The position numbers and the translations under genes are program-made. A stretch of DNA of 64,000 nt from Actinomycetes bacterium. GTDB taxonomy: Bacteria; Actinomycetota; Acidimicrobiia; Acidimicrobiales; Palsa-688. Under the pieces are notes generated by a model, which was given only the letters and a program-made list of their open reading frames with translations, had not been told where the DNA came from and made no database searches. Positions 27,077 to 35,973 of this stretch are shown piece by piece; the first letter of the stretch is position 1, and each line of letters begins with the position of its first letter. Location: NCBI GenBank assembly GCA_021850325.1, contig JAJZMF010000010.1:1-64000 (forward strand), read 5' to 3'.

Positions 27077-29197
27077 CTAGGACAGGGGCTCGGGGGAGGC
27101 GAGGGCGCGGCGCATGAACTCCACTCCGAGCAGGAGCAGGTTCTCGGTCACGTCGGCGGCGCCGGCCACGTGGGTCACGCCGGGGAGCGGGAGCACGCTG
27201 TGGGGCCGTCCGGCCATGAACAGTGCCCGGGAGAGCTCCAAGGTGTGGACGGCGTAGACGTTGTCGTCAGCCAACCCGTGCACCAGCATCAGGGGTCGTC
27301 GCAGCCCCGGTGCGAGGGCCAAGAGCGAGGTGCGCTCGTAGGCCTCCGCCTCCTCGGACGGCAGGCCCATGTAGCGCTCCGTGTAATAGGTGTCGTAGAA
27401 GCGCCAGTCGGTGACCGGGGCACCGGCGATGGCGGCGTGGAACACGTCGGGCCTGGCCAGAACGGCGAGCGCCGCCAGGTAGCCACCAAACGACCAGCCC
27501 TTGATGCCCACCCGGCTGAGGTCCAGTTCGGGCACCTCGGCTGCCACCGCCCGGAGGGCCTCCACCTGGTCGTCGAGCACGGGCCGGGCGAGGTCGCGGT
27601 AGACGGCGTGCTCCCAGGCGGGGCCCCGGCCGGGGGTACCCCGGCCGTCCACCACCACGACGGCAAAACCCTGGTCGGCGGTCCACTGCGCCTCGAGCCA
27701 AAGGGCCCGGGCCGCCATGACCGACTGGTGGCTGGGGCCGCCGTAGGGGGCCATTATCACCGGCAACTTGCCCCCACGGTGCCCCCGGGGCAGGACCACG
27801 CCAGCACTCGAGCCCCGGGGCCCGGCACGCATCATCCGCACCTCGGGCCTGAAGGGCGGCTCATGGCCGAGGTTGCGCACGGGCAAGGCCGGCCGCCCCG
27901 GGGCCCTGACCTCGACCCGGTCCCCTGGCCAGTCCATCGAACGCGACACGACGACGCGCACGGGGCCGTCGCCGAAGGCTGTGCTGACCCCGCCGCACTC
28001 CGTCAGCGGGGCCAGGCCGGTGCCCGGCGACCACTCCCACACCTCGACCACCTCGGGCTCCTGCGATGCAGTGAAAAGAACGGAACTGCCCACGGCGGTG
28101 ACGGCCCGGACCTGCAGGCCGGGCGGCGTGACCGGCTGGCCGTCCACGGTGAGCCGCCATGTCCCCTCGTCCGCCGCCGCCCAGAGCAACCGTCCGTCCC
28201 CGAGCCAGGCCGGTACGCCCTGGGGCCAGCCCACCCAGTGGTCGCTGGCCATGGACGCCACCTCCGTGGTGCGCCCCGTGACCGGGTCGGCCGCCAGCAC
28301 GAGGCAGGCCTTGTGGTCCCGACGCTCCACCAGCAGGAGGGCAGGGCCGCCGGGGCCCCAGTTGACGTCGACCAGATAGGGGTACCTGTCCCGGTCCCAG
28401 CGCAGTTCGGTCCGCTCGGCCGGGCGCTCCGGCGCCAGGTGCCAGAGCGTGACGTCCGCGTCGGCCGAGCCGGCTACGGGGTACCTACGGCTCGTGGGCG
28501 CCACCGATGGCCGGGCCGGGTCCGAGGTCCACCAGGTGGCGACCGGGCCTTCGTCCACCCTGGCCGCCAGCAACGAGGCCGACGTCGGGGACCACCAGAA
28601 ACCCCGCATGCGGCCCATCTCCTCGGCGGCGATGAACTCGGCCTCGCCCCAGCGGGCCCCACCCGCCTCGGCCGCCAGTACCGTCCACTCGGAGCCACCC
28701 TCGGTGGGCACGGTGCACAGACGCCCCTCGGACAGGAACGCCACCCGGGTACCGTCCGGGCTGGGGCGGGGACCGAACACGCCCGGGGGCGAGGGGAGCT
28801 GACGCGGTGGCCCGGAAGGCCCCCCGAGGCGGACGTCGGCCCACCACAGACGACCATCGAGCGCGAAGGCCGCGTGCTCCACCGCCCGGTCGCAGGCATA
28901 GGTGACGATCCCGGCGGCGAGCTCCCGCGCCCGCTCCCGGCGGGCGCGCTCCTCGGGTGGCAGGTCATCGGCACCGGAGGGCACCAGCAGGGCGGGAGCG
29001 GCGACCTCGTGCTCCGCACCGTCCGCCGTGCTCAGGCACCACAGCGCCGTGACCGGGTCGTCACCCGCTCCGGAGCGCAGGAACAGCACCCGTGCGCCGT
29101 CCGGCGACACGGTGAAGCTCCGGGGCACGCCGAGGCTGAACCTGCGCGTACGCGCCTGCTGGCGGGGGAAGGAGAGGGGCTCGTCGCCGGCGACCAT
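27077..29197 (-). CDS. S9-family serine peptidase (dipeptidyl peptidase IV-like)
   Basis: 706 residues. An N-terminal beta-propeller (residues about 20-440) is followed by an alpha/beta-hydrolase domain. Catalytic Ser is Ser569 in GWSFGGY, Asp lies in HGLADDNVY, and His is about residue 676 in PGVTHVAG. An EEMGR sequence in the propeller matches the Glu pair that DPP-IV enzymes use to hold the substrate N-terminus, so dipeptidyl aminopeptidase activity is likely. There is no signal peptide, so it is probably cytoplasmic. ATG 29197 has TAAGGT 8 nt upstream. Confidence 0.9.
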   Translation of the reverse strand: MVAGDEPLSFPRQQARTRRFSLGVPRSFTVSPDGARVLFLRSGAGDDPVTALWCLSTADGAEHEVAAPALLVPSGADDLPPEERARRERARELAAGIVTYACDRAVEHAAFALDGRLWWADVRLGGPSGPPRQLPSPPGVFGPRPSPDGTRVAFLSEGRLCTVPTEGGSEWTVLAAEAGGARWGEAEFIAAEEMGRMRGFWWSPTSASLLAARVDEGPVATWWTSDPARPSVAPTSRRYPVAGSADADVTLWHLAPERPAERTELRWDRDRYPYLVDVNWGPGGPALLLVERRDHKACLVLAADPVTGRTTEVASMASDHWVGWPQGVPAWLGDGRLLWAAADEGTWRLTVDGQPVTPPGLQVRAVTAVGSSVLFTASQEPEVVEVWEWSPGTGLAPLTECGGVSTAFGDGPVRVVVSRSMDWPGDRVEVRAPGRPALPVRNLGHEPPFRPEVRMMRAGPRGSSAGVVLPRGHRGGKLPVIMAPYGGPSHQSVMAARALWLEAQWTADQGFAVVVVDGRGTPGRGPAWEHAVYRDLARPVLDDQVEALRAVAAEVPELDLSRVGIKGWSFGGYLAALAVLARPDVFHAAIAGAPVTDWRFYDTYYTERYMGLPSEEAEAYERTSLLALAPGLRRPLMLVHGLADDNVYAVHTLELSRALFMAGRPHSVLPLPGVTHVAGAADVTENLLLLGVEFMRRALASPEPLS

Positions 29198-29205
29198 GGA
29201 CCTGG

Positions 29206-29211
29206 ACCTTA
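29206..29211 (-). promoter_or_regulatory. Leaderless -10 (TAAGGT) for the S9 peptidase
   Basis: TAAGGT on the minus strand ends 8 nt before ATG 29197. Confidence 0.45.
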
Positions 29212-29220
29212 CCTGTCCGG

Positions 29221-29254
29221 GGCTGTCCCGGGCCCGGGGCTGTCCCGGGCCCGG
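29221..29254. repeat. Two perfect 17-bp tandem copies between tsaD and the S9 gene
   Basis: ggctgtcccgggcccgg occurs twice back to back. Each copy contains a self-complementary cccgggcccggg-like core. Nearby, at about 29264-29284, the GGCCGGCCC/GGGCCGG inverted repeat could be the tsaD terminator. No gene is seen in 29198-29317. Confidence 0.7.
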
Positions 29255-29317
29255 GCGGCCCTGGCGGCCGGCCCGTCGGGCCGGGAGTGCCTGTCGGCCG
29301 GCAGAGCCGACCGGACC

Positions 29318-30328
29318 TCAGACCAGTGGCAGGCGCAGGTTGGGGGCCACCGGGGCGTCCAGGGGGGTCGGGCCGTCGACCCGCAACCGGTAGCAGGCGG
29401 TCGCCCCGATCATGGCGGCATTGTCCGTGCACATGCGCCGCGAAGGTATGAAGGCGGCCAGGCCGTCCTGCTCGCAGACGGCGGAGATCCGTTCCCTCAG
29501 CGCCGTATTGGCCGCCACTCCGCCTCCGATGCAGATCGCTCTCGCACCGACCTCGGCCGCCGCCCGTCGGGTCTTGGCCACCAGCACGTCCACCACTGCT
29601 TCCTGGAAGCTGGCGGCCACGTCGGCCAACCGTGCACCGGGGTGGGAGCGCATGTAGCGCACGACCGAGGTCTTCAGCCCGCTGAAGGAGAAGTCGTAGC
29701 CACGACCGGCGAGGCCCCGGGGAAAGGCCACGGCGTCGGGCGCACCGTCGCGGGCAATGGCCTCGATAGCCGGCCCGCCGGGGTAGCCGAGGCCCAGGAA
29801 CCGGGCCACCTTGTCGAAGGCCTCGCCGGCGGCGTCGTCGATGGTCTCACCCAGCAGCCGGTACTCGATCTGCCCCGCGACCGGGGCGTCGTGCATGCTG
29901 ACCAGCATGGTGTGCCCTCCGGACACCAGGAGCACGACGGTGGGCGAGTGCAGGGCCGGGTCCTCCAGGAAGGCGGCGTGCAGGTGGCCTTCCATGTGGT
30001 TGACCCCGACGAACGGCAGCCCCCAGGCCCATGCGTAGGCCTTGGCAGCGCTGGCGCCCACGAGGAGGGAGCCGACCAGGCCGGGGCCGACCGTGGCGGC
30101 CACGGCGGCGAGGTCCCCCGGGGCGGCACCCGCCTGTTCGAGGGCCTGACTGACCACGGGCCCGACCAGCTCGAGATGCGCTCTGCTGGCGACCTCGGGC
30201 ACCACGCCCCCGAAGGCGGCGTGCAGGTCGGTCTGGCTGCTCACGACGGAGGAGAGTGCCGTCCTGCCGTCCTCCACCACGGCAGCTGCCGTCTCGTCAC
30301 AGGAGGTCTCAATGGCCAGTACCTTCAC
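29318..30328 (-). CDS. tsaD: tRNA threonylcarbamoyladenosine synthase subunit TsaD
   Basis: 336 residues. It transfers threonylcarbamoyl to A37 of ANN-decoding tRNAs, working with TsaB and TsaE. ASKHA ATPase-fold motifs: AIETSCDETAAAVV at the N-terminus, metal-binding His pair NHMEGHLHAA, LLVSGGHT, and the C-terminal SRRMCTDNAAMIG. GTG 30328 (MKVLAIETSCDET) overlaps the end of rimI by 20 nt, which supports coupled translation and rules out the longer in-frame extension. Confidence 0.96.
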   Translation of the reverse strand: MKVLAIETSCDETAAAVVEDGRTALSSVVSSQTDLHAAFGGVVPEVASRAHLELVGPVVSQALEQAGAAPGDLAAVAATVGPGLVGSLLVGASAAKAYAWAWGLPFVGVNHMEGHLHAAFLEDPALHSPTVVLLVSGGHTMLVSMHDAPVAGQIEYRLLGETIDDAAGEAFDKVARFLGLGYPGGPAIEAIARDGAPDAVAFPRGLAGRGYDFSFSGLKTSVVRYMRSHPGARLADVAASFQEAVVDVLVAKTRRAAAEVGARAICIGGGVAANTALRERISAVCEQDGLAAFIPSRRMCTDNAAMIGATACYRLRVDGPTPLDAPVAPNLRLPLV

Positions 30329-30866
30329 CGCGCTCCCGTCCTCGCTCCAGGGCCTCCAGCTCGCCGAGACGTCGTCCCAGCTCCTCCGACCCGACCTCGT
30401 ACAGCCACATGACCAGGGCGTCCTCTCCTGTCTCCGGGTAGTACCCCCGCCGCACGCCGGCAGCCACGAAGCCGAACTTACGGTACATCGCCTGGGCCGC
30501 TTCATTGCCCATGCGCACCTCGAGGGTCATGGAGGCACAGCCCCGACGCCGGGCCTGGCGCACCAGGTGGGCCAGTAGCTGCGAACCCAGCCCCCGGCGG
30601 CGCAGTTCTGGGGTGACGGCGATGTTGGTCACATGAGCCTCGTCGACCACGAACATGAGGCCGCCGTAGCCGACCACCCTGCCTTGGGCCCTCATGACCA
30701 CGTAGTAGCGGTCGGCCCCCTGGGAGAGCTCGCTGTTGAACACCCCGAGAGACCAGGGTTTGGGATGGGCCCGGTGCTCGATGCGCAGCACAGCCGGCAG
30801 GTGGCGTCTACGCATGGGCTCGAAGCCGGGCGCCTCCGCGGGCCTGGTGGCCTCCTCCGAAGTCAC
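30309..30866 (-). CDS. rimI: Ribosomal protein S18-alanine N-acetyltransferase
   Basis: 185-residue GNAT acetyltransferase. The acetyl-CoA loop is VTPELRRRGLGSQLLAHL, and motif B is ASMTLEVRMGNEAAQAMYRKFGF, the RimI-type pattern with NxxAxxxYxKxGF. In many bacteria rimI sits between tsaB and tsaD, as here. GTG 30866 overlaps the tsaB stop (GTGA). Confidence 0.93.
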   Translation of the reverse strand: MTSEEATRPAEAPGFEPMRRRHLPAVLRIEHRAHPKPWSLGVFNSELSQGADRYYVVMRAQGRVVGYGGLMFVVDEAHVTNIAVTPELRRRGLGSQLLAHLVRQARRRGCASMTLEVRMGNEAAQAMYRKFGFVAAGVRRGYYPETGEDALVMWLYEVGSEELGRRLGELEALERGRERGEGTGH

Positions 30867-31576
30867 GGGCCTGGCCGCGGCTCCCCCACGCGGCCGCCCA
30901 CCTGCTCCCAGCCCACCCGGACGTCCGCCTGGCGCAGGTAGAGGGGGTGGGGCGGCGCCGATGGTGCGCCGGTCAGAGCGAGCGCCCTGGCCCCGAGCTC
31001 AGCCACCACGTCCGCCGAGGGCCAGAGGTCAGCCGGGCCCGCCACCTCGGCCACGGTCCCGAGGAGCTCCCGGTAGCGCCAGGCGCCGTCACCGACCGCC
31101 AGGGCCTTGTCCTGACGAGCGCTCAGCGCTTCCACGACGGCGCCCGGGGCCACCACCTCCGGGGCGACGACCGGCTCGAGCCCCGACCCACCTGTGGCGT
31201 ACAGCGCCCAGTAGACCTCACCCCGACGGGCGTCCACCACAGAGGCGACCAGGCCGGGGCAACGCCGGTGCGGGTGGGCGAGGACCTCCAGGCTGGTAAC
31301 CCCCTGGGCGGGCACACCGAGGGCCAGGCTTATCGAGCTTGCTGCGGCCAGCCCCACCCTCAGTCCCGTGAAGAGCCCTGGCCCCACGTCGACCGCCACC
31401 GCCTCGAGGTCGGCGACGGACCTCCCGGCCCGCCTGTGGAGGTCGTCCACCATGGGCATGAGCACCTCGGCGTGCAGTCGACCGCCCACCACGCGGGCCG
31501 ATGCCAGGGGAGCGCCGGCCTCCCAGAGCGCCACGCTGGCACAGGTCGTGGCCGTGTCGATGGCGAGGAGGGTCAT
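30863..31576 (-). CDS. tsaB: tRNA t6A biosynthesis subunit TsaB
   Basis: 237 residues, an inactive ASKHA-fold homologue of TsaD that scaffolds the t6A complex. N-terminus LLAIDTATTCASVALWE, then VDVGPGLFTGLRVGLAAA and VDARRGEVYWALY, which are all family signatures. ATG 31576 overlaps the tsaE stop as ATGA. The long N-terminal in-frame extension is rejected because it would run through tsaE. Confidence 0.94.
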   Translation of the reverse strand: MTLLAIDTATTCASVALWEAGAPLASARVVGGRLHAEVLMPMVDDLHRRAGRSVADLEAVAVDVGPGLFTGLRVGLAAASSISLALGVPAQGVTSLEVLAHPHRRCPGLVASVVDARRGEVYWALYATGGSGLEPVVAPEVVAPGAVVEALSARQDKALAVGDGAWRYRELLGTVAEVAGPADLWPSADVVAELGARALALTGAPSAPPHPLYLRQADVRVGWEQVGGRVGEPRPGP

Positions 31577-32190
31577 CGGGCCCCTCCCTCCCCTCCGCCA
31601 CCGACGGGGTGCATGACCAGGCCTCGGGCGGCAAGGGCGTGTCGCAGGGCCCCGATCCGTCCGGCCCAGCTCTGCCCGGCCGGTGCGATGTAGACCTCCC
31701 GTGGCCCCTCTGCCCCTGGACCGGCTTCCTCGCCCCGCGGCGCCGGCGAGACAGGCGAGAAGTCGACCACCACTCGCAGGCATTCGCGGTCGAGGGCAGG
31801 CGCAGCCCGCTCCCCCCATTCGACCACGGCGGCCGCCCCGTCCTCGACCAGCTCGGGTATGGCCAGGTCGATGGCCTCCTGCAGCTGCTCGAGCCTCCAC
31901 ACGTCGGCGTGCAGCAGGTCGAAGCCCCGATCGGTCCGGTAGCTGTGGACCAGCACGAAGGTCGGGCTCGTCACCGGCCCCGCCACGCCCAGGGCTGAGG
32001 CCAGCCCTTTGGTCAGGGTCGTCTTTCCCGCGCCGAGGTCCCCACCGAGGAGCACGGTGTCACCCGCCCGGAGCACAGTGGCTAACGCCTCCCCGACGAG
32101 CGCCATGGAGACGGCGTCGGGCGCGTCCACGACCAGCTCCACCCCCTGGCCCAGCGCCGCATCGAGGGCGCCGTCGATGGGGGCGCTCAT
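31573..32190 (-). CDS. tsaE: tRNA t6A biosynthesis ATPase TsaE
   Basis: 205 residues. The P-loop LLGGDLGAGKTTLTKG, switch-like TSPTFVLVHSY and the WGER motif (VEWGERAAP) are those of TsaE, the ATPase that resets the TsaBD complex. It is longer than the usual 150-160 residues, with an extra C-terminal region of about 45 residues. ATG 32190 overlaps the udg stop (ATGA), so it is the second gene of a five-gene overlapping operon. Confidence 0.94.
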   Translation of the reverse strand: MSAPIDGALDAALGQGVELVVDAPDAVSMALVGEALATVLRAGDTVLLGGDLGAGKTTLTKGLASALGVAGPVTSPTFVLVHSYRTDRGFDLLHADVWRLEQLQEAIDLAIPELVEDGAAAVVEWGERAAPALDRECLRVVVDFSPVSPAPRGEEAGPGAEGPREVYIAPAGQSWAGRIGALRHALAARGLVMHPVGGGGEGGAR

Positions 32191-32837
32191 CGGCCCGGCT
32201 CCTCGTCCTGCAAGGGGCCGGCCCCCGCCGCCAGGGCCTCCTTGGCCCGGACGAGGTCGGCGCGCATCTGGGCAACCACCTGCCCACCGGCCCGTAAGGC
32301 AGCCGAGGGGTGGAAAGTGGGGACCAACCACCCGGCCCGGTACGGGTAGGAGCGGCCGCGCAACTTGGTGATGCCCTCCGTGGTGCCCAGGAGGAGCCGG
32401 GTGGCGAAGTTGCCCAGGCTCACCACGACCCGCGGGGAGAGCCAGGCCAACTGGTGCTCCAGATAGGGCGAGCACAGCTCTATCTCGTCGGCCAGCGGGT
32501 CACGGTTGCCGGGCGGCCGGCACTTGATGGTGTTGGTGATGTAGAAGTCCTTCCGGGTCAGGCCCATCTCCTCCAGGATGAGCCGGTCGAGCAACTGGCC
32601 CGAGCGGCCCACGAAGGGCAGGCCCTGAAGGTCCTCCTGCTCGCCGGGCGCCTCGCCCACAAAGACCAGGCCCGCCGTGGCGCTGCCCATGCCGAACACG
32701 ACATTGGTGCGCGTGCCGGCCAGACGGCAACGCTTGCACGTGGCGGCCTCTGCCGCCACAGGTGCTATCGCAGACGGGAGCACCCCCGTCGGGGCGACGC
32801 CGCGCAGGGGACTGGTGGACCGGTCGGCTGCTGCCAC
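32187..32837 (-). CDS. Family 4 uracil-DNA glycosylase (4Fe-4S)
   Basis: 216 residues. It removes uracil from DNA. Motif A is VGEAPGEQED and motif B TFHPSAAL. Four Cys of a 4Fe-4S cluster are visible: two in CKRCRLAGTR, one in IKCRPPGN and one in ELCSPYL. GTG 32837 is preceded by TACCCT ending 6 nt upstream, a leaderless start. This makes the glycosylase the first gene of the udg-tsaE-tsaB-rimI-tsaD operon, an unusual pairing of DNA repair with tRNA modification. Confidence 0.93.
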   Translation of the reverse strand: MAAADRSTSPLRGVAPTGVLPSAIAPVAAEAATCKRCRLAGTRTNVVFGMGSATAGLVFVGEAPGEQEDLQGLPFVGRSGQLLDRLILEEMGLTRKDFYITNTIKCRPPGNRDPLADEIELCSPYLEHQLAWLSPRVVVSLGNFATRLLLGTTEGITKLRGRSYPYRAGWLVPTFHPSAALRAGGQVVAQMRADLVRAKEALAAGAGPLQDEEPGR

Positions 32838-32843
32838 AGCAGC

Positions 32844-32849
32844 AGGGTA
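32844..32849 (-). promoter_or_regulatory. Leaderless -10 (TACCCT) for the udg-tsa operon
   Basis: TACCCT on the minus strand, 6 nt, then GTG 32837. Confidence 0.5.
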
Positions 32850-32923
32850 GCGGCTGGCTCGCAGGAGGCCCGACCGGCCCGCCGGGGCAGTGCACGGACC
32901 TGGTGCCGGCCCCTGGGCGGCGC

Positions 32924-33475
32924 TCAGCGGCGGGCCAGACGAGCGAGCAGCAGCGCGGTCATGACGGCCGCAGCGCCGCCGAGCACAGCCAACGCCGGGC
33001 CGCTCCTCCAGCCGGCGAGGCCGACCTCGCCCACACCCCAGGCCAGAGGCAGCGACACCCCGACCGTGGCCAGCACCGTGAGGGCCCGGCGGGCAGGTAC
33101 CCCCGGGGGCCACCGGGCAGGCAGGGCCAGGTCTGCCGCCAGCGCGTCGAGCTCGACGGAGAGCACGAGCAGGCAACCGAAGGCGGCATCGGGCAGGACC
33201 GAGGTCGGTGGGCCGGGCCGGCCGGCCAGGAACACCAGTCCCAACAAGCCGGCACCGGCGACGGACAGGGCGGGCCGGCTGGCCAGCGCCCCCGCACCGG
33301 CCAGCACCAGCGCTGCCGCCACCGGTAGGACCAGGGCACCCGCAAGGGCGGGCCGCTGGGCCAGCGCCCAGGCGGCAGCGAGCAACCAGCAGGGCGCGCT
33401 CGCTGCCACCAGAGCCATGTACCCCGAGCGCCCCCGGGCCCGTTGCCGCCCCCCCGCCCGTGGCCACCCCCTCAT
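32924..33475 (-). CDS. Hypothetical multi-span membrane protein
   Basis: 183 residues with about five hydrophobic segments and no recognised motif; Ala/Leu/Gly-rich with a basic start (MRGWPRAGGRQRARGRSG). ATG 33475 overlaps the stop of the DUF58 gene (ATGA), so it is the last gene of the DUF4129-membrane-MoxR-DUF58 operon. It probably serves the same membrane or wall process; the function is unknown. Confidence 0.75.
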   Translation of the reverse strand: MRGWPRAGGRQRARGRSGYMALVAASAPCWLLAAAWALAQRPALAGALVLPVAAALVLAGAGALASRPALSVAGAGLLGLVFLAGRPGPPTSVLPDAAFGCLLVLSVELDALAADLALPARWPPGVPARRALTVLATVGVSLPLAWGVGEVGLAGWRSGPALAVLGGAAAVMTALLLARLARR

Positions 33476-34821
33476 CGCAGCCGCGCCCCACGGGGCACAG
33501 CGGCCAGCTCCTCCAGGGCCTCGGCCAGCGGCCTCCCCTGTCGCCACACCACCGTCGGAGCACCGGCCCGCCGTAGCGCCGCCCGGTTGGCTTCCCGGGT
33601 GAGCAACCAGAGCTGTTCGGCCACGGCGCCGAGGCGGGGGCTGAGGGGTGCCCGGCCGACCGGGGGCTCCACCTCCAGCACGACCAGGTCCAGGCCCCGG
33701 TCGACCAGGTCCACCATGGCCGGGACCGATGAGACACCCTCCAGGGTCGTGAGGGCCACGAGGAGCGAAGCGGGAGGGACGGTCCGGGGTGGCAGCACGT
33801 CGAGGCCACGGTAGACGGCGCTCTCGGCGACCTCTGTGCCGAGCAGGGCGTCGACGACTGCGTACCACTGCCGTTCCCCCAGCCCGGGCCGGAGCCACCG
33901 CAACCAGCCCCCGAACTTGACCAGCCCCACCCGGTCCCGCTGCCCGAGGTAGGACTCGGCCAGGGCACATGCGGCCGTCACCGCCCGGTCCAGGGACGAG
34001 CCGTCGAAGGTGTCCAGCAGCAGGACCACGTCCGCACCCTGGTAGGGGTGGCGCTCGTAACTGGCCAGCTGACGGTGACGGGCCCAGGCCCTCCAGTTGA
34101 CGTCCCTTGCCCGGTCGCCGGCCCGGTAGGGCCTCACCCCGGCCAGCTCATAGCCCTGCCCCTTGGCCCGGGACACGTGCGCACCCCACGGCAGCACGAG
34201 CCGTTGGGGCAGGACGAGCCGTCGCAGCACCTCCGGGCGGGGGTAGACGGCGACCGGGCCCGGGAGGGCGAGCTCGCCCCCGGCCACCATGGCCCCCAGG
34301 TAGGAACTGGCCTGCCACACGACCGTCCCCGCCTGGTGCTTGCCCCATCGTCGGGCCACCAGCGCCGTGCAGTGCTCGCTCCGGCCGCCGGGCCCGAGCT
34401 CCAACCCGACCGCCGCGGACCGGGGCCGGGGCACGGTCCCGGGGCCCGGCCCGGACGGGGCGAAGCCGGGGCCGGGCCGGGTGTTGAAGAGCACGTAGGC
34501 CCGACCTGGTGCCGACTCGACGCTGACCAGCACCTCGAGCTCCTCGCCCTCGCTCAGCCGGCTACGGTCGCACGTCACGCCGAGGGACACCTGGGGCCGG
34601 GGCGCGGCCAGGCCCACGGCAACGAGCACGACGAAAGGGACGGCCATGGCAACCACCCCCGGGCTCCCGGTCACCAGGGCCACCGCGCAGGCAGCCACGG
34701 CCAGGGCCACGTAGGACGTGCTCTTGGGCGAGGGCCTCCAGTCGGGCGCAGGCCCGGGCGCAGGCACCGCCGTCAGCCACCGGGGCCACCCTCCCGCTCC
34801 AGCCACGCGGCCCGTCCCCAC
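33472..34821 (-). CDS. DUF58 (VWA-like) protein
   Basis: 449 residues. Two N-terminal hydrophobic segments (about 35-72) anchor it; a beta-rich middle follows, then the DUF58 core YRAGDRARDVNWRAWAR. After that comes ADVVLLLDTFDGSS, which resembles a partial MIDAS site of von Willebrand factor A domains. DUF58 proteins are the standard partners of MoxR ATPases. GTG 34821 lies 6 nt after the moxR stop. Exact role unknown. Confidence 0.88.
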   Translation of the reverse strand: MGTGRVAGAGGWPRWLTAVPAPGPAPDWRPSPKSTSYVALAVAACAVALVTGSPGVVAMAVPFVVLVAVGLAAPRPQVSLGVTCDRSRLSEGEELEVLVSVESAPGRAYVLFNTRPGPGFAPSGPGPGTVPRPRSAAVGLELGPGGRSEHCTALVARRWGKHQAGTVVWQASSYLGAMVAGGELALPGPVAVYPRPEVLRRLVLPQRLVLPWGAHVSRAKGQGYELAGVRPYRAGDRARDVNWRAWARHRQLASYERHPYQGADVVLLLDTFDGSSLDRAVTAACALAESYLGQRDRVGLVKFGGWLRWLRPGLGERQWYAVVDALLGTEVAESAVYRGLDVLPPRTVPPASLLVALTTLEGVSSVPAMVDLVDRGLDLVVLEVEPPVGRAPLSPRLGAVAEQLWLLTREANRAALRRAGAPTVVWRQGRPLAEALEELAAVPRGARLR

Positions 34822-34827
34822 CCGTGC

Positions 34828-35973
34828 CTAGCCCGGGACGCCGGGCCGCAAGCGCTCCGCGCCCGTCCCGTCCACCGCTCGGCGCTGCCCATCACGGCCC
34901 GTCGGCCCCCCCGTGAGGCCGACAGGCGGGTCGTCCCCCCCGCTGCCCGCTGCCGGGACGGGCACCTCGTTCAGGCAGGCCGAGACGACAGGTTCGGGAC
35001 GCTCGCCCCGCGCCCAGAGGTCGGGGCGGAGCCTGAGCCGGTGAGCCAGGACCGGCACCGCGACCGCCTTGACGTCCTCGGGCACCACATAGTCCCGGCC
35101 CCGCAGCACGGCCCAGGCCCTGGCCAGGAGCATCAAGGCCAGTGAACCACGGGGGCTGGCGCCGATCTCGACCGCCGGCTGGGCCCTCGTCGCCGCCACC
35201 AGGGCGACGATGTAGCGCCCGATGGCCTCGGAAACATGGACGTTCTCCAGGGACGACTGGACGGCCTGGAGCTCCCCGGGTGCGAGCACCGGGCGGACGA
35301 TCGGCTCGTCCTCCCCGCGGGCCAACCGGCGGGCGAGCACCTCCCACTCGGCCTCGTCACCGGGGTAGCCCACCGATGTCCGCAACATGAACCGGTCCAG
35401 CTGGGCCTCGGGCAGGGGGTAGGTGCCCTCCAGCTCGATCGGGTTCTGCGTCGCGATGACCAGGAACGGCCTGTCCAGTTGTCGCGTCTCGCCATCGACG
35501 GTGACCTGGCGCTCCTGCATGGCCTCCAGGAGGGCCGACTGGGTCCGCGGGGAAGCCCGGTTGACCTCGTCGGCCAGCAGGAGGTTGGCGAAGACAGGGC
35601 CGGGCTGGAACCTGAACCTGGTTGTGGCCTGGTCGAACACGGAGGAACCCGTGATGTCGGCGGGCATGAGGTCGGGCGTGAACTGTGCCCGCGAGTAACG
35701 CACCCCGAGGGCGGTCGCGAACGAGCGGGCCATCAGGGTCTTGCCCAGCCCGGGGAAGTCCTCGAGCAGGACGTGCCCGTTGGCCATGAAGCCCGCCAGG
35801 ACGAGCTCCAGCACGCTCCGCTTGCCTACAACCGCCCGCTCCACCTCCTCCAGGACGGCGGCGGCCCTGACGGTCACCTCCGAGGGTGCCAGCGCGGGCG
35901 GCGCGGAGCACGGCGCCTCCGGCCCGTCCGTCGGGCCCGGGGCCGGGGCCGGTGCCGGTGAAAGAGCGCTCAC
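34828..35973 (-). CDS. MoxR-family AAA+ ATPase (first copy)
   Basis: 381 residues. Walker A is LEDFPGLGKT near residue 75, Walker B LLLADEVNRASP, sensor 1 VIATQNPIELEGTYPLPEAQLDRF. These are typical of MoxR proper, thought to be a chaperone acting on membrane-associated VWA partners. The Pro/Ala-rich N-terminus (about 30 residues) and the C-terminal 35 residues are low complexity. It overlaps the preceding two-span protein gene (GTGA) and is followed by its DUF58 partner. Confidence 0.93.
   Translation of the reverse strand: MSALSPAPAPAPGPTDGPEAPCSAPPALAPSEVTVRAAAVLEEVERAVVGKRSVLELVLAGFMANGHVLLEDFPGLGKTLMARSFATALGVRYSRAQFTPDLMPADITGSSVFDQATTRFRFQPGPVFANLLLADEVNRASPRTQSALLEAMQERQVTVDGETRQLDRPFLVIATQNPIELEGTYPLPEAQLDRFMLRTSVGYPGDEAEWEVLARRLARGEDEPIVRPVLAPGELQAVQSSLENVHVSEAIGRYIVALVAATRAQPAVEIGASPRGSLALMLLARAWAVLRGRDYVVPEDVKAVAVPVLAHRLRLRPDLWARGERPEPVVSACLNEVPVPAAGSGGDDPPVGLTGGPTGRDGQRRAVDGTGAERLRPGVPG

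Noticed and set aside
27170-30412. 1080-codon open frame on the plus strand
   Set aside because: Antisense to the S9 peptidase, tsaD and rimI; its translation is low-complexity His/Gly/Arg/Pro with no domain, a by-product of very high GC at third positions.
30329-30505. N-terminal extension of tsaD
   Set aside because: Overlaps rimI and is Arg/Trp-rich; TsaD normally begins a few residues before the AIETSCDET motif.
32838-33968. Long N-terminal extension of the uracil-DNA glycosylase
   Set aside because: Would run through two other genes and carries no domain; GTG 32837 has a -10 at leaderless distance.
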